45,333 nt of DNA from Prolixibacteraceae bacterium (GCA_016649735.1 JAENXA010000002.1:1-45333); one strand, 5' to 3'. Counted from the first letter of the stretch, positions 1-11,948 are shown. Program-made: numbers and translations. Notes: generated by a model from the sequence alone, not told the origin.

Positions 1-795
1 CCTGCTATTGAATGTAATGATCCTGTTAACAGAATAGATGACAAACTAAACGAAATTATTCCGGATAATCCAAACAAACCTTATGACATAAAAGAAGTGA
101 TTAACTCAATCACAGATAATGGTGATTTTTTGGAAGTTCATGAAAACTATGCAAAAAATATAGTTGTAGGATTTGCACGCATGAACGGAAAATCAATTGG
201 TATTGTAGCCAACCAACCCAATGTTATGGCAGGAGTACTGGATATAGGTGCATCCAGAAAAGGAGCCCGCTTTGTACGTTTCTGCGATGCGTTTAATATT
301 CCACTGGTAACATTGGTTGACGTTCCGGGATTTTTACCTGGTACAGGACAAGAATACGGAGCCATAATTGATCATGGAGCCACACTACTTTTTGCCTTTG
401 GTGAAGCTACAGTTCCTAAAGTAACTGTAATTCTACGTAAAGCCTACGGAGGTGCATATATTGTAATGAGTTCAAAACATCTGGGAGCTGACCTGAATTA
501 TGCATGGCCATCAGCAGAAATTGCAGTTATGGGGCCTAGTGGGGCAATCGAAATTCTTCAGGGCAAAAAGTTAAAAACAATGACTGATGAAAAAGAAAAA
601 GCCAAATTTCTTAGCGACGAAGAACAAGCATATAAAGACGCTTTCGCAAATCCGTACAAAGCTGCTGAATACGGATATATTGATGATATAATTGAACCAA
701 GAAATACAAGATTCAGAATAATTCGTGCTCTGGAAGGTCTTTCTAATAAGAAGGATACTATGCCACCAAAAAAACATAACAATCTTCCATTATAA
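1..795 (+). CDS. mmdA: Methylmalonyl-CoA decarboxylase alpha subunit (carboxyltransferase), 5' end outside the window
   Basis: C-terminal 264 residues of a biotin-dependent carboxyltransferase. The frame is open from base 1, so the GTG at 97 is internal and the gene is cut by the window edge. Visible landmarks are the ECNDPVNR stretch near base 13, [13 protein letters not shown] (CoA and oxyanion region), [17 protein letters not shown] and [12 protein letters not shown], all typical of the acyl-CoA carboxylase beta / MmdA family. The family moves the carboxyl group from methylmalonyl-CoA to biotin, giving propionyl-CoA. The next three genes encode the OadG-like, biotin carrier and OadB-like subunits, so this is inferred to be the decarboxylase alpha subunit rather than a stand-alone propionyl-CoA carboxylase. 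It lies 3 nt from the next gene and is probably co-transcribed. Confidence 0.93.
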   Translation, partial: PAIECNDPVNRIDDKLNEIIPDNPNKPYDIKEVINSITDNGDFLEVHENYAKNIVVGFARMNGKSIGIVANQPNVMAGVLDIGASRKGARFVRFCDAFNIPLVTLVDVPGFLPGTGQEYGAIIDHGATLLFAFGEATVPKVTVILRKAYGGAYIVMSSKHLGADLNYAWPSAEIAVMGPSGAIEILQGKKLKTMTDEKEKAKFLSDEEQAYKDAFANPYKAAEYGYIDDIIEPRNTRFRIIRALEGLSNKKDTMPPKKHNNLPL

Positions 796-798
796 ATT

Positions 799-1686
799 AT
801 GATGATACAAAAAAAATCAAAAAAAATCATTTTTATTTTAGTTTTAGTTATGTCTCTATATGCAAACATAGTGCATGCAAAAGAGATAACGAATATCAGA
901 ATAAATGAAATTTTAACAAATAATACCAGTAGTTATATTGACGAATATGGGAATCATTCCCCCTGGATTGAAATAGTAAATACAGATTATCATGCTCTAA
1001 ATATAGGAGGATATTATCTTACAAATAACATAAACAATCCTAAAAAATACTGGATTCCCACAGGAGATCCCAGGACTGTCATTGCAATCAGAAATTATAT
1101 TTTAATTTATGGTAATGGAAATTCAGATGAAGGTATTTTCCATACAAATTTCAATCTGAATGAAACAAATTTTCTGGCTTTATTCAGTTCAGACGGGAAA
1201 ACACTTATAGACAGTATTACCTTTCCAAAGGGATTAAATAAAAATATTTCTTACGCCAGAATAAATGCAGATAGTGACTCATGGAAAACGGGTAAAGCTA
1301 CTCCATTATTTAAAAATGAGCTAAATTATAAAAAATCCACGGGAGAAAAATTTAAAGAACTTGATCCATATGGCGCAGGAATGACTGTTATAGCAACGAC
1401 TGTCGTATTCCTTGCTTTAATTCTTCTATATGTTTTCTTCAAAATATCTGGAAATATATTCAAAAAAGGAAACGAAAATCCAGACAAAAACGCGGATATA
1501 AAAAACACCATATCTTTTAATGGGAAAAATTCTGATAAAAATGAAATAAATGCAGCCATAGCTATATCAATTCATTTATTTGAAAATGAAGCACACGTTA
1601 AAGAATCAAATATTCTAACCATTAGTCAGAATAAAAATTCTGCATGGAAAACTAAAAATTATACTACTTTCTTCAGAAAGAAATAA
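799..1686 (+). CDS. OadG-family decarboxylase membrane subunit with N-terminal lamin-tail domain
   Basis: 295 residues. An N-terminal hydrophobic segment (about 9-25, ending near VHA) looks like a signal peptide. Residues about 28-165 resemble a lamin-tail domain (IRINEILTNN, SPWIEIVN, IGGYYLTN). DPYGAGMT then leads into a single transmembrane helix at about 195-217, the hallmark of the OadG/MmdD small subunit. The C-terminal tail has the EINAAIAISIHLFENE stretch found in Bacteroidota OadG proteins. The family's small subunit anchors and stabilises the Na+-pumping decarboxylase; the lamin-tail part would lie in the periplasm, and its role is unknown to me. ATG codons at 799 and 802 are both possible starts. 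It lies between the alpha subunit and the biotin carrier. Confidence 0.85.
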   Translation: MMIQKKSKKIIFILVLVMSLYANIVHAKEITNIRINEILTNNTSSYIDEYGNHSPWIEIVNTDYHALNIGGYYLTNNINNPKKYWIPTGDPRTVIAIRNYILIYGNGNSDEGIFHTNFNLNETNFLALFSSDGKTLIDSITFPKGLNKNISYARINADSDSWKTGKATPLFKNELNYKKSTGEKFKELDPYGAGMTVIATTVVFLALILLYVFFKISGNIFKKGNENPDKNADIKNTISFNGKNSDKNEINAAIAISIHLFENEAHVKESNILTISQNKNSAWKTKNYTTFFRKK

Positions 1687-1710
1687 AAGAATAGATTAAA
1701 CAAACAGAAA

Positions 1711-2148
1711 ATGAAAGAATTTAAGTTCACCATAAATGGTAATAAATACAATACCGAAATTGACAGCAATGACGGAAAAATGTATGAGGTACTGGTAAAC
1801 GGCACTTCATATCATGTTGAATTAGAAGAAACCAAAACCCTTAATATCATTCCTTCTAAAGCTCCGGCTGCACCAATTTCTTCAACTACAAAAGTTACAA
1901 GAAAACCTGAGGCCAAAAATCAATCCGGGAAAGGAACAAAAATTAAAGCTCCCCTACCCGGCACTGTTATTAAAATTCTGGTAAAAGTAGGAGATACCGT
2001 TACCGCAGGGCAAGATATTCTTATTTTAGAAGCAATGAAAATGGAAAACAATATAACTTCACACACAAATGGCAAGGTAGTCTCTATACTAAAAAACAGA
2101 GGAGATTCTACTCTGGAGGGAGAAGATTTAATTATAATAGGAGATTAA
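1711..2148 (+). CDS. mmdC: Biotin carrier subunit of methylmalonyl-CoA decarboxylase
   Basis: 145 residues. An N-terminal part of about 65 residues (MKEFKFTINGNKY, YEVLVNGTSYHVE) is followed by a short Pro/Ala/Lys-rich linker and a C-terminal biotinyl/lipoyl domain beginning at IKAPLPGTV. The biotin attachment lysine is in EAMKMENN (about residue 110). Length and plan match biotin carrier subunits of Na+-translocating decarboxylases. The carboxyl-biotin arm shuttles between the alpha carboxyltransferase and the membrane beta subunit. The gene ends 4 nt before the beta subunit gene, so translation of the two is probably coupled. Confidence 0.93.
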   Translation: MKEFKFTINGNKYNTEIDSNDGKMYEVLVNGTSYHVELEETKTLNIIPSKAPAAPISSTTKVTRKPEAKNQSGKGTKIKAPLPGTVIKILVKVGDTVTAGQDILILEAMKMENNITSHTNGKVVSILKNRGDSTLEGEDLIIIGD

Positions 2149-2152
2149 TTTT

Positions 2153-3307
2153 ATGGCAGCATTTGCAGATTTTATATTAACACATATTATTGAATTTTTT
2201 CATTTCACAGCATTCTACAATTTTACTTTCGGTCATATAGTCATGATCGTTTTCGGTCTGATTTGTATTTATCTGGGAATTGAAAAAAAATTCGAACCAT
2301 TACTTCTTATTCCTATCGGTGTTGGTGTTTTAATAGGAAATATTCCTTTTGCACCTGGTTATCAGATAGGAGTATATGAAACAGGAAGTACCTTAAATTA
2401 CCTTTACTTTGGAGTAATTAAAGGTATTTATCCTCCATTAATTTTTCTTGGAATTGGTGCAATAACTGATTTCTCGGCACTTATTTCCAATCCTAAGCTG
2501 ATTCTAATCGGAGCTGCAGCACAATTCGGAATATTTGCGACTTATTGTATTGCATTGTCCCTGGGCTTTTCAGCAACAGAAGCCGGAGCTATCGGAATCA
2601 TAGGAGGTGCTGACGGACCAACTGCCATATTTCTTTCGTCAAAGCTTGCACCTGAATTAATGGGAGCCATAGCCATTTCAGCATATTCTTATATGGCTCT
2701 TGTTCCGGTGATTCAGCCACCCGTTATGAGAATGCTGACTACAAAAAAAGAACGTGTTATACACATGCCTGCACCCCGTAAAGTTTCTAAAAAAGAAAAA
2801 GTATATTTCGCTCTTGCCGGATTATTACTTACAACATTTATAGTACCAACAGGTATTCCATTACTGGGAATGCTATTCTTCGGCAATCTGCTTAAAGAAA
2901 GCGGAGAAACAGACCGTCTTGCAAAAACAGCAGGAGGTCCGCTAATTGATATCGTAACTATTCTATTAGGATTAACAGTAGGTGCCTCCACGCAGGCTAC
3001 AACGTTCCTTACAATAAAGTCTGTAGGTATATTCGTAATTGGTGCATTATCTTTCTTTATAGCTACTTCTGCAGGTATTATTTTTGTTAAATTTCTGAAT
3101 ATATTTCTAAAAGAAGGCAATAAAATTAATCCTCTTATAGGAAATTCAGGCGTTTCTGCTGTACCAGACAGTGCCCGTGTTTCACAAAAACTCGGTCTGC
3201 AATATGATAGTACCAATCATCTGCTAATGCATGCTATGGGACCAAATGTAGCAGGTGTAATCGGCTCAGCAACAGCAGCCGGAATCATTTTAAGCTTTCT
3301 TATGTAA
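2153..3307 (+). CDS. mmdB: Na+-translocating decarboxylase beta subunit (OadB family)
   Basis: 384 residues, strongly hydrophobic with about ten membrane segments. The conserved GIIGGADGPTAIFLSSKLAP region and GNSGVSAVPDSARV near the C terminus are family signatures; the first lies in the Asp-containing segment linked to Na+ and proton handling, and HAMGPNVAGVIGSA closes the protein. This subunit decarboxylates carboxy-biotin and couples that to Na+ export across the inner membrane. It is the last gene of the four-gene operon and is followed by a strong hairpin terminator. In Bacteroidota the complex acts at the end of the succinate-propionate route and conserves energy as a sodium gradient. 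Confidence 0.95.
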   Translation: MAAFADFILTHIIEFFHFTAFYNFTFGHIVMIVFGLICIYLGIEKKFEPLLLIPIGVGVLIGNIPFAPGYQIGVYETGSTLNYLYFGVIKGIYPPLIFLGIGAITDFSALISNPKLILIGAAAQFGIFATYCIALSLGFSATEAGAIGIIGGADGPTAIFLSSKLAPELMGAIAISAYSYMALVPVIQPPVMRMLTTKKERVIHMPAPRKVSKKEKVYFALAGLLLTTFIVPTGIPLLGMLFFGNLLKESGETDRLAKTAGGPLIDIVTILLGLTVGASTQATTFLTIKSVGIFVIGALSFFIATSAGIIFVKFLNIFLKEGNKINPLIGNSGVSAVPDSARVSQKLGLQYDSTNHLLMHAMGPNVAGVIGSATAAGIILSFLM

Positions 3308-3369
3308 ATTCTATTTAATCCTTTATAAAGGCTAAGGATTAGATACAAAAGAAAAAAAATTACCTAATA

Positions 3370-3403
3370 AAAAAGGGAATACAAATTAATGTATTCCCTT
3401 TTT
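3370..3403. terminator. Bidirectional intrinsic terminator between mmdB and the rpoC-DUF3467 operon
   Basis: Perfect 13-bp inverted repeat, AAAAAGGGAATAC / GTATTCCCTTTTT, with an 8-nt loop. The A-run on one side and T-run on the other make it work on both strands. It sits between the convergent mmdB (+) and DUF3467 (-) genes and probably ends both transcripts. Confidence 0.9.
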
Positions 3404-3421
3404 ATATTATCATCAGGATTT

Positions 3422-3745
3422 TTATGCCTCGCCTACAGGCCCTCTTCCAAAATTCATTGGTGGCATGGAACTGTCTCCAACATTATTGATATTTACAGTA
3501 CCAAAAATACTTTCATATTTTCTAAGATTATCCTCCAGTGCCATTAATAAACGTTTTGCATGTTCCGGAGCAAGAATAATCCGAGACTTAACATTAGCTT
3601 TTGGTGTTCCCGGCATAATTCTTATAAAATCAAGTACGAATTCAGAACTGGAATGAGAAATCACAGCAAGATTTGAATAAATTCCCTGTGCAATATCCTC
3701 CTTCAATTCAATATTTATCTGATTTTTCTTTTTATCCTGATCCAT
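3422..3745 (-). CDS. DUF3467 family protein, unknown function
   Basis: 107 residues, soluble, no signal peptide. Features typical of DUF3467 are INIELKEDIAQGIYSNLAVISHSSSEFVLDF (shown here as one family segment, residues about 10-40), RIMPGTPKANVKSRIILAPEHAKRLL in the middle, and a Gly/Pro-rich C terminus. The gene starts 4 nt after the rpoC stop, so it is the last gene of the rpoB-rpoC transcript, an arrangement I recall as common in Bacteroidota. The function of the family is not known to me; the linkage suggests, but does not show, a role near RNA polymerase or the ribosome. Confidence 0.85.
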   Translation of the reverse strand: MDQDKKKNQINIELKEDIAQGIYSNLAVISHSSSEFVLDFIRIMPGTPKANVKSRIILAPEHAKRLLMALEDNLRKYESIFGTVNINNVGDSSMPPMNFGRGPVGEA

Positions 3746-3749
3746 TTTT

Positions 3750-6700
3750 TTAATCTTCTATTATATCTGTATCATTACTGCTTTTTGCAGACAACTTATC
3801 ATATTCATCTTTAGATCCTACAACAAGATTTTTATATTCTTTCAATCCTGTACCTGCAGGAATAAGATGACCACAAATAACATTCTCCTTAAGACCGTCA
3901 AGATAATCAACTTTACCACGAATAGCGGCTTCATTTAACACCTTTGTTGTTTCCTGGAAAGATGCTGCAGATAACCAGCTTTTGGTCTGTAAAGAAGCTC
4001 TGGTAATTCCCTGTAATATCTGACTCGAAGTAGCTGATACAGCATCACGAACTACAATCAGTTTATTATCACGACGACGCAATGTAGATTGTTCATCACG
4101 AAAACGACGGGCTGTAATAATCATTCCTGCCTTCAATTCTGAATCTCCCGGATCAACAACAACTTTTTTATTATAAATCCAATCATTCTCACGAAGGAAT
4201 TCATTTTTATCTACCAGTTGCTTTTCAAGAAAACGGGTATCACCTCCATCAGCAATCTGTACCTTACGCATCATCTGACGAATAATAACCTCGAAATGTT
4301 TATCATTAATTTTCACTCCCTGCATACGATATACATCCTGAACTTCATTCAAAATATATTCCTGAACAGCTGTCGGCCCTTTAATAGCTAAAATATCAGC
4401 AGGGGTTGTTGCTCCGTCAGAAAGAGGTATGCCTGCTTTAACGTAATCATTCTCCTGTACCAATATCTGTTTAGATAAGGAAACAAGATATTTTTTTACA
4501 TCACCGCGTTTGGATGTTACAATAATCTCACGATTACCTCTTTTAATTTTACCAAAAGAAATTTCTCCGTCAATTTCAGAAACAACCGCAGGATTAGATG
4601 GGTTCCGTGCTTCAAATAACTCAGTAACACGAGGAAGACCACCGGTGATATCACCAGCCTTTCCTGCAGCACGGGGAATTTTTACAAGTACCTGCCCTGC
4701 ATGTACTTTATCACCTTCATTTACAGAAACGTGACCTCCTACAGGAAGATTATAAGTACGAAGGATTTCTCCTTTATTACCAACAATCAACAATGAAGGA
4801 TTTTTTGTTTTATCTCTTGTTTCAATGATAACCTTTTCAGCAAATCCGGTCTGTTCATCAGACTCTTCACGATATGTTATGCTGTCAATCAAATTCTCAA
4901 AAACAACTTTTCCTTCAAATTCATCAATAATAACACCATTATATGGATCCCACTCACATAATTTATCACCCTTCTTAACCTCAGCACCATTATCAATGAA
5001 CAATGTTGCTCCATAAGGGATACTATGTCTGGAAAGTACTATATGAGTATTTTTATCTACTATTTTCAACTCAGCAAGACGTCCTACTACTATTGCTGAT
5101 TTATTACCTTCTTTATCTTTTGAATCAACAGTACGAAGTTCATCAATTTCAACCATTCCATTATAATGTGAATATACTTCAGACTGGGAAGATATATTTC
5201 CCGCAATACCTCCCACATGGAATGTACGCAAAGTAAGCTGCGTACCAGGCTCTCCAATTGACTGTGCCGCAATAACTCCTACTGCTTCGCCTCTTCTTAC
5301 ATTTTGATTATTAGCAAGATTCCTGCCGTAACATTTAGCACATACACCGGTTTTTGATTCACAGGTAAGTACCGAACGAATTTCCACACTTTCGATTGGA
5401 GAATCTTCTATTTCCTGTGCAATTTCCTCATTAATCATTTCACCTGAACGAATAATAAGATCTCCGGTCAGAGGATGATAAACATCATGAACTGTAGTAC
5501 GCCCTAAAATTCTGTCATACAATGAAGAAACTATTTCCTCTTCATTTTTAATTGCAGTTGCTACAATACCACGCAAAGTACCACAATCTTCTTCAGTTAT
5601 AATTACATCCTGCGCAACATCTACCAGACGACGTGTAAGATAACCAGCATCAGCAGTTTTCAAAGCTGTATCAGCAAGTCCTTTACGGGCACCATGGGTA
5701 GAAATAAAATATTCCAAAACTGACAATCCCTCTTTAAAATTAGCAAGAATAGGATTCTCAATAATCTGAGGCCCTGCAGAACCTGATTTTTGTGGTTTTG
5801 CCATCAGTCCACGCATTCCACAAAGCTGACGAATCTGCTCTTTAGATCCACGTGCTCCTGAATCAAGCATCATATAAACTGAATTAAAACCATCCTGATC
5901 AGAACTTAAAGTCTTCATAACTGATTCTGTCAATTTCACATTGGCATGAGTCCATATATCAATTACCTGATTATACCTTTCATTGTTAGTGATAAAGCCC
6001 ATATTATAGTTATTTACCACTTCTTCAACTGCAGCATATCCGGCATCTACAATCTCTTTTTTATCTTTTGGAATAATAACATCACCTAAATTAAAGGATA
6101 ATCCTCCAAGGTAAGCCATTCTGTATCCAAGATCCTTAACATCATCAAGAAACTTAACTGTAGTAGAATTATTTGTTTTCTTAAATACATCAGCAATAAT
6201 ATCCCTTAATGATTTTTTAGTAATCAGTTTATTTATATAGCCCATTTTACGGGGAACAACCTGATTAAATAGAACACGTCCAACAGTTGTTTCTATAATA
6301 TGTTGTATAGGTTCACCATTTTCATCTACATCTTCTACCTTAACTTTCACCATTGCATGAAGATCTACTTCCTTTGCATTATGGGCAATAATAACTTCCT
6401 CCGCTGAATAAAAAGTCATTCCCTCTCCTTTTACCCCTTTTCTTTGTTTCGTAATATAATACAAACCAAGAACCATATCCTGTGAAGGAACAGTTATAGG
6501 AGCGCCATTAGCGGGATTAAGTAAATTTTGTGTGGAAAGCATCAGTAACTGGCATTCCAAAATAGCTTCATTTCCAAGAGGAACATGAACAGCCATCTGG
6601 TCACCATCAAAGTCTGCATTAAAACCTGCACAAGCCAGAGGATGTAACTGAATAGCTTTACCTTCTATCATAATTGGCTGAAATGCCTGAATTGACAAAC

Positions 6701-8027
6701 GATGCAGCGTCGGTGCACGGTTCAGCATAACAGGATGTCCCTTTAATACATTTTCAAGAATATCCCATATCACAGGATCTTTACGATCAACAATTTTCTT
6801 AGCAGACTTAACTGTTTTTACTATACCCCTTTCAATAAGTTTACGTATAATAAACGGTTTGAAAAGTTCAGCAGCCATATCTTTAGGAAGACCACATTGA
6901 TAAAGTTTAAGTTTAGGTCCCACCACAATTACAGAACGGGCTGAATAGTCTACACGTTTACCTAAAAGGTTTTGACGAAAACGTCCCTGTTTTCCTTTCA
7001 GACTGTCTGAAAGTGATTTTAAAGGACGATTATTTTCCGTTTTTACGGCATTTGATTTTCTTGAATTATCAAATAATGAATCAACTGATTCCTGAAGCAT
7101 TCTCTTTTCATTACGAAGAATAACTTCCGGAGCCTTGATTTCTATAAGTCTCTTCAAACGGTTATTTCTGATAATAACCCTTCTGTATAAATCATTAAGA
7201 TCAGAAGTCGCAAAACGCCCACCATCCAATGGAACAAGAGGTCTTAAATCAGGAGGAATAACAGGGACAACCTTTACGATCATCCATTCCGGTTTATTTA
7301 TATTTTTACTTTCAATAAAAGAGCCAACCACCTGAAGCCTTTTCAGAGCTTCATTTTTTCTTTGCTGTGAAGTTTCCGTATTAGCCTTATTACGAAGATC
7401 ATATGCTAAATTATCAAGATCAATTCTCTGTAATAACATATAAAGAGCTTCAGCACCCATCTTTGCAATAAATTTATTAGGATCATCATCATCAAGCAAC
7501 TGATTATCCTTAGGCAGTGTTTCCAGAATATCAAGATATTCTTCCTCTATCAGGAAATCAAGTTTATTCACTCCATCTGCTTCCTTAATTCCCGGCTGAA
7601 CAACAACATATCTTTCATAATAAATGATCATGTCGAGTTTCTTAGTCGGAAGCCCCAGTAAATAACCGATTTTATTAGGCAATGATCTGAAATACCATAT
7701 ATGAACAACAGGTACAACCAAAGAAATATGGCCCATACGCTCTCTACGAACTTTTTTCTCTGTTACTTCTACACCGCAACGATCACAAACAATACCCTTA
7801 TAACGGATACGTTTGTATTTTCCGCAATGACATTCATAATCCTTTACCGGTCCGAAAATACGTTCACAGAATAATCCGTTACGTTCCGGTTTATAAGTTC
7901 TATAATTAATGGTTTCCGGTTTTAAAACTTCACCATGTGATTGCTCCAGGATTTGTTCAGGAGAGGCCAGGGAAATACCTATTTTTGTAAAACCGCCTTT
8001 AACTTTATTATCTCTTCTAAAAGCCAT
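3750..8027 (-). CDS. rpoC: DNA-directed RNA polymerase subunit beta'
   Basis: 1425 residues, the usual Bacteroidota length. The N-terminal zinc-binding motif is [20 protein letters not shown] (about residues 66-85). The catalytic Mg2+ loop NADFDGDQM is at about residues 469-477, followed by the bridge helix and trigger loop regions. The second zinc motif [17 protein letters not shown] lies near residues 880-900. The subunit carries the polymerase active site and works with RpoB, alpha and omega. It is separated from rpoB by 108 bp that contain a long stem-loop, and is followed within 4 nt by DUF3467. No frameshift or unusual insertion is evident. Confidence 0.99.
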   Translation of the reverse strand: MAFRRDNKVKGGFTKIGISLASPEQILEQSHGEVLKPETINYRTYKPERNGLFCERIFGPVKDYECHCGKYKRIRYKGIVCDRCGVEVTEKKVRRERMGHISLVVPVVHIWYFRSLPNKIGYLLGLPTKKLDMIIYYERYVVVQPGIKEADGVNKLDFLIEEEYLDILETLPKDNQLLDDDDPNKFIAKMGAEALYMLLQRIDLDNLAYDLRNKANTETSQQRKNEALKRLQVVGSFIESKNINKPEWMIVKVVPVIPPDLRPLVPLDGGRFATSDLNDLYRRVIIRNNRLKRLIEIKAPEVILRNEKRMLQESVDSLFDNSRKSNAVKTENNRPLKSLSDSLKGKQGRFRQNLLGKRVDYSARSVIVVGPKLKLYQCGLPKDMAAELFKPFIIRKLIERGIVKTVKSAKKIVDRKDPVIWDILENVLKGHPVMLNRAPTLHRLSIQAFQPIMIEGKAIQLHPLACAGFNADFDGDQMAVHVPLGNEAILECQLLMLSTQNLLNPANGAPITVPSQDMVLGLYYITKQRKGVKGEGMTFYSAEEVIIAHNAKEVDLHAMVKVKVEDVDENGEPIQHIIETTVGRVLFNQVVPRKMGYINKLITKKSLRDIIADVFKKTNNSTTVKFLDDVKDLGYRMAYLGGLSFNLGDVIIPKDKKEIVDAGYAAVEEVVNNYNMGFITNNERYNQVIDIWTHANVKLTESVMKTLSSDQDGFNSVYMMLDSGARGSKEQIRQLCGMRGLMAKPQKSGSAGPQIIENPILANFKEGLSVLEYFISTHGARKGLADTALKTADAGYLTRRLVDVAQDVIITEEDCGTLRGIVATAIKNEEEIVSSLYDRILGRTTVHDVYHPLTGDLIIRSGEMINEEIAQEIEDSPIESVEIRSVLTCESKTGVCAKCYGRNLANNQNVRRGEAVGVIAAQSIGEPGTQLTLRTFHVGGIAGNISSQSEVYSHYNGMVEIDELRTVDSKDKEGNKSAIVVGRLAELKIVDKNTHIVLSRHSIPYGATLFIDNGAEVKKGDKLCEWDPYNGVIIDEFEGKVVFENLIDSITYREESDEQTGFAEKVIIETRDKTKNPSLLIVGNKGEILRTYNLPVGGHVSVNEGDKVHAGQVLVKIPRAAGKAGDITGGLPRVTELFEARNPSNPAVVSEIDGEISFGKIKRGNREIIVTSKRGDVKKYLVSLSKQILVQENDYVKAGIPLSDGATTPADILAIKGPTAVQEYILNEVQDVYRMQGVKINDKHFEVIIRQMMRKVQIADGGDTRFLEKQLVDKNEFLRENDWIYNKKVVVDPGDSELKAGMIITARRFRDEQSTLRRRDNKLIVVRDAVSATSSQILQGITRASLQTKSWLSAASFQETTKVLNEAAIRGKVDYLDGLKENVICGHLIPAGTGLKEYKNLVVGSKDEYDKLSAKSSNDTDIIED

Positions 8028-8097
8028 ATAGCTGTGTGTTTTATTATCAATTAATAGAAAATGTGATGTACAGTTTCACTTTTAAAATAACATTTAG

Positions 8098-8129
8098 TCT
8101 ATTCCCTGAATATTGATTCAGGAAATAGA
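8098..8129 (-). other. Stem-loop in the rpoB-rpoC spacer
   Basis: Inverted repeat with 14-nt arms and a 4-nt loop in the only sizeable gap between rpoB and rpoC. In the transcript one position is a G-U wobble and the rest are Watson-Crick pairs. No T-run follows on the transcribed strand, so it is not a classic intrinsic terminator. It could be an RNA processing or mRNA stability element; that is inference. Confidence 0.55.
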
Positions 8130-8135
8130 TTTTAT

Positions 8136-11100
8136 TTATTCAAGAGTGATACTTAATCCAAGTCCCCTGAGTTCATGAAGTAAAACATTCAATGATTCAG
8201 GGATGCCTGGTGTTGGCATTGGTTCTCCTTTTACAATAGCCTCATACTCTTTAGCACGTCCAAGCACATCATCTGATTTCACAGTTAAAACTTCCTGAAG
8301 AACATGTGATGCTCCGTAAGCTTCAAGAGCCCAAACTTCCATTTCACCAAAACGCTGACCTCCAAACTGAGCCTTACCTCCAAGAGGTTGCTGTGTAATA
8401 AGCGAATAAGGACCAATGGATCTAGCGTGCATCTTGTCATCTACCATATGACCTAATTTCAACATATAGATTATACCTACAGTAGCAGGCTGATCAAATG
8501 GATCTCCGGTTGCACCGTCATAAAGCTGAGTTTTACCAAAATCAGGAATTCCTGCTTTTCTTGTATATTCTGTCACCTGATCCAAACTTGCACCATCAAA
8601 AATAGGAGTAGCAAATTTCAATCCCAATTCTTTACCTGCCCATCCAAGAACAGTTTCATATATCTGTCCCAAATTCATACGGGAAGGTACACCCAGAGGG
8701 TTCAAAACAATATCGACAGGAGTACCATCAGCAAGGAAAGGCATATCTTCGTCACGAACAATACGCGAAACAATACCCTTATTACCATGACGACCTGACA
8801 TCTTATCTCCAATTTGTAATTTACGCTTCTTAGCTACATAAACCTTTGCAAGCTGAATAATACCTACAGGAAGTTCATCTCCAATAGTTACGTTATAACG
8901 CTGACGACGGGCTGTAGCTTCATAAACTTTATGTTTTGAAATATAATTCAGTATTAACTGACCAATCATATCATTTTTCTTCTGATCAGTAGTCCATTTA
9001 GCAGAATTTACAGTAAGATAATCTATTTCCTGAAGCTGTTTCAGAGTAAATTTTACTCCTTTGGCAATTACATCACCACCATAATAATCTTTAACACCCT
9101 GACTTGTTTTCCCAGATACCAGAATAAACAATTTTGTTTCCAGCTTAGTTCTTAATTCCAGTTCTTTCTGCTTAAGCTCTTCATCAATCTGAGCAATAAT
9201 TACCTTTGTCTTTTGCTTTCCCTTCTTATCTGTTACTACCCGTGAGAATAATTTCTTATCAATTACAACTCCGTTAAGAGAAGGAGACGCTTTAAGAGAT
9301 GCATCTTTTACATCTCCTGCCTTATCACCAAATATTGCACGCAACAATTTTTCCTCAGGTGAAGGATCTGATTCTCCCTTAGGAGTGATCTTTCCAATAA
9401 GAATATCTCCGGGTTTAACAACAGCTCCTACCCTAATCAATCCGTTTTCATCAAGATCTGTTGTGGCTTCTTCACTAACATTTGGAATATCTGATGTAAA
9501 TTCTTCAACTCCACGTTTTGTATCTCTTACCTGAAGATCAAATTCATCAACATGAACTGAAGTATATATATCTTCACGAACAACACGTTCTGAAATAACG
9601 ATTGCATCCTCATAATTATAACCCTGCCATGGCATAAAAGCCACTTTCATGTTACGTCCCAGAGCAAGTTCTCCATCTTCCGTCGCATAACCTTCAGTAA
9701 GTATTTGCCCTTTCTTCACAGAATCTCCCTTCATAACGATAGGTCTAAGATCAAATACAGTTCCCTGATTGGTTCTCTGATATTTAGGCATACGATAATG
9801 TTTCAGATCTGAATCAAGAGTAACAAATTTCTCATCTTCAGTCATATCGTATTTAAGAACAATCTCATTTGCATCTACAAATTCTACAACACCCTCTCTT
9901 TCAGCTACAATCATGGTATTGGAATCTCTTGCAACAGGACCTTCAAGTCCGGTTCCTACTATAGGAGCCTCAGGATGAAGTAATGGTACAGCCTGACGCA
10001 TCATATTTGATCCCATCAAAGCACGGTTAGCATCATCATGTTCAAGGAAAGTGATTAACGAAGCAGCAACAGAAGTTATCTGATTTGGAGCTACATCCAT
10101 CAAATGTACTTTATCCTTTTCAACTATAGGATAATCACCTTCAAGACGAGCCTTTACCTTATCATTAACAAAATATCCATCATCTCCGACAACAGCATTT
10201 GCCTGTGCAATAATTTTTCCTTCTTCTTCCTCAGCAGTCAGATAAACAACATCATTATTGTCCAAGTCAACCTTTCCACCGGAAACTTTCCTGTAAGGAG
10301 TGGCTATAAACCCTAAATCGTTCACCTTGGCAAAAACACAAAGAGAAGAAATCAAACCAATATTTGGTCCTTCGGGTGTCTCAATAGGACAAAGACGACC
10401 ATAATGAGTATAATGAACATCCCTAACCTCAAATCCGGCACGTTCACGTGATAATCCACCAGGCCCTAAGGCTGACATCCTCCTTTTATGAGTAATTTCT
10501 GCAAGAGGATTTGTCTGATCCATAAATTGAGACAAAGGATTTGTACCAAAAAATGAATTAATAACAGAAGACAATGTCTTTGAATTAATCAAATCAATAG
10601 GTACAAATACTTCATTATCACGAACATTCATTCGTTCTCTGATTGTTCGCGCCATTCTGGCAAGACCTACACCAAACTGATTACTCATTTGTTCTCCGAT
10701 AGTTCTGACACGACGATTACTTAAATGGTCAATATCATCAACATCAGTCTTTGAATTAATCAGCTGTATTAAATATTTTATAATTTCAATTATATCTTCT
10801 TTAGTAAGTACCCGAGTATCCATGTCAATATTCAGGCCCAACTTTTTATTGATACGATAACGTCCTACTTCACCCAGATCATAACGTTTGTCTGAGAAAA
10901 ATAATTTATCTATCACATCACGTGCAGTAGATTCATCAGGCGGTTCTGCATTACGCAGCTGTCTGTATATATGGAAAACAGCTTCTTTTTCAGAATTACA
11001 GGGATCTTTCTGCAAAGTATTGTAAATAATAGCATAATCCTGAAGATTCTGATCCTCTTTATGAAGAAGAATAGTTTTAACTCCGGATTCAATAATTTGT

Positions 11101-11948
11101 TCAAAATGTTCTTCCTCTAAAATTGTTTCCCTTTCAAGAATAATTTCATTCCTTTCAATAGAAACAACTTCGCCTGTATCTTCATCTACAAAATCTTCAT
11201 TCCATGTCTTCAGAACTCTGGCTGCCAGTTTACGACCAATTAATTTTTTTAATCCGGTTTTTGTTACTTTAACTTCATCAGCGAGCCCGAAAATTTCAAG
11301 AATATCCTTATCACTTTCAAAACCTATAGCTCTTAATAAAGTAGTAAGAGGTAATTTTTTCTTACGATCAATATATGCAAACATGACATTATTAATGTCT
11401 GTTGCAAATTCGATCCATGATCCTCTAAAAGGAATAACACGGGCTGAATAAAGTTTTGTTCCATTAGCATGGAGACTTTGTCCAAAAAAAACACCCGGAG
11501 AACGGTGCAACTGAGATACTACAACTCTTTCTGCACCATTAATAATAAAAGTACCCTGATTCGTCATATAAGGAACTGTTCCAAGATAGACATCCTGAAC
11601 TACAGTATCAAAATCTTCATGTTCAGGATCAGTACAGTACAATTTCAATTTTGCCTTCATAGGAGCACTATAGGTAAGGCCCCTTTCAATACATTCTTGT
11701 ATCGTATAACGGGAAGGATCAATCTCGTAATCGATAAATTCAAGGACAAAATTATTTCTGGTATCAGTAATGGGAAAATTTTCTTCAAAAAGCTTATATA
11801 ATTTTTCTTTTTTCCTGGTTTCAGGAGTTGTTCCCAACTGGAAAAACTCTCTGAAAGATTTTAATTGAATTTCCAGAAAATCAGGATAATTATAAACTGT
11901 TTTTTGTGAAGAAAAGTTAATCCTCTTGTTTTCAATATTTGACGACAT
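8136..11948 (-). CDS. rpoB: DNA-directed RNA polymerase subunit beta
   Basis: 1270 residues, full length for Bacteroidota. It starts [16 protein letters not shown] and runs through the protrusion and lobe to the rifampicin region ([19 protein letters not shown], then [20 protein letters not shown]). Downstream are [14 protein letters not shown], the [17 protein letters not shown] switch-region motif and the C-terminal clamp segment ([18 protein letters not shown]). In the rifampicin pocket the usual Q, D, H, R and S residues look wild type. It forms the catalytic cleft with RpoC. It is preceded by rplL and a hairpin with a T-rich tract, a likely partial terminator that would set polymerase output against ribosomal stalk protein. 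Confidence 0.99.
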   Translation of the reverse strand: MSSNIENKRINFSSQKTVYNYPDFLEIQLKSFREFFQLGTTPETRKKEKLYKLFEENFPITDTRNNFVLEFIDYEIDPSRYTIQECIERGLTYSAPMKAKLKLYCTDPEHEDFDTVVQDVYLGTVPYMTNQGTFIINGAERVVVSQLHRSPGVFFGQSLHANGTKLYSARVIPFRGSWIEFATDINNVMFAYIDRKKKLPLTTLLRAIGFESDKDILEIFGLADEVKVTKTGLKKLIGRKLAARVLKTWNEDFVDEDTGEVVSIERNEIILERETILEEEHFEQIIESGVKTILLHKEDQNLQDYAIIYNTLQKDPCNSEKEAVFHIYRQLRNAEPPDESTARDVIDKLFFSDKRYDLGEVGRYRINKKLGLNIDMDTRVLTKEDIIEIIKYLIQLINSKTDVDDIDHLSNRRVRTIGEQMSNQFGVGLARMARTIRERMNVRDNEVFVPIDLINSKTLSSVINSFFGTNPLSQFMDQTNPLAEITHKRRMSALGPGGLSRERAGFEVRDVHYTHYGRLCPIETPEGPNIGLISSLCVFAKVNDLGFIATPYRKVSGGKVDLDNNDVVYLTAEEEEGKIIAQANAVVGDDGYFVNDKVKARLEGDYPIVEKDKVHLMDVAPNQITSVAASLITFLEHDDANRALMGSNMMRQAVPLLHPEAPIVGTGLEGPVARDSNTMIVAEREGVVEFVDANEIVLKYDMTEDEKFVTLDSDLKHYRMPKYQRTNQGTVFDLRPIVMKGDSVKKGQILTEGYATEDGELALGRNMKVAFMPWQGYNYEDAIVISERVVREDIYTSVHVDEFDLQVRDTKRGVEEFTSDIPNVSEEATTDLDENGLIRVGAVVKPGDILIGKITPKGESDPSPEEKLLRAIFGDKAGDVKDASLKASPSLNGVVIDKKLFSRVVTDKKGKQKTKVIIAQIDEELKQKELELRTKLETKLFILVSGKTSQGVKDYYGGDVIAKGVKFTLKQLQEIDYLTVNSAKWTTDQKKNDMIGQLILNYISKHKVYEATARRQRYNVTIGDELPVGIIQLAKVYVAKKRKLQIGDKMSGRHGNKGIVSRIVRDEDMPFLADGTPVDIVLNPLGVPSRMNLGQIYETVLGWAGKELGLKFATPIFDGASLDQVTEYTRKAGIPDFGKTQLYDGATGDPFDQPATVGIIYMLKLGHMVDDKMHARSIGPYSLITQQPLGGKAQFGGQRFGEMEVWALEAYGASHVLQEVLTVKSDDVLGRAKEYEAIVKGEPMPTPGIPESLNVLLHELRGLGLSITLE

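Noticed and set aside
97-795. GTG at 97 as the start of mmdA
   Set aside because: The frame is open to base 1 and the residues before 97 (ECNDPVNR and on) match the family, so the gene is cut by the window edge.
2713-3216. 167-codon ORF opposite mmdB
   Set aside because: Shadow of a strongly conserved membrane protein gene; no start context or family likeness.
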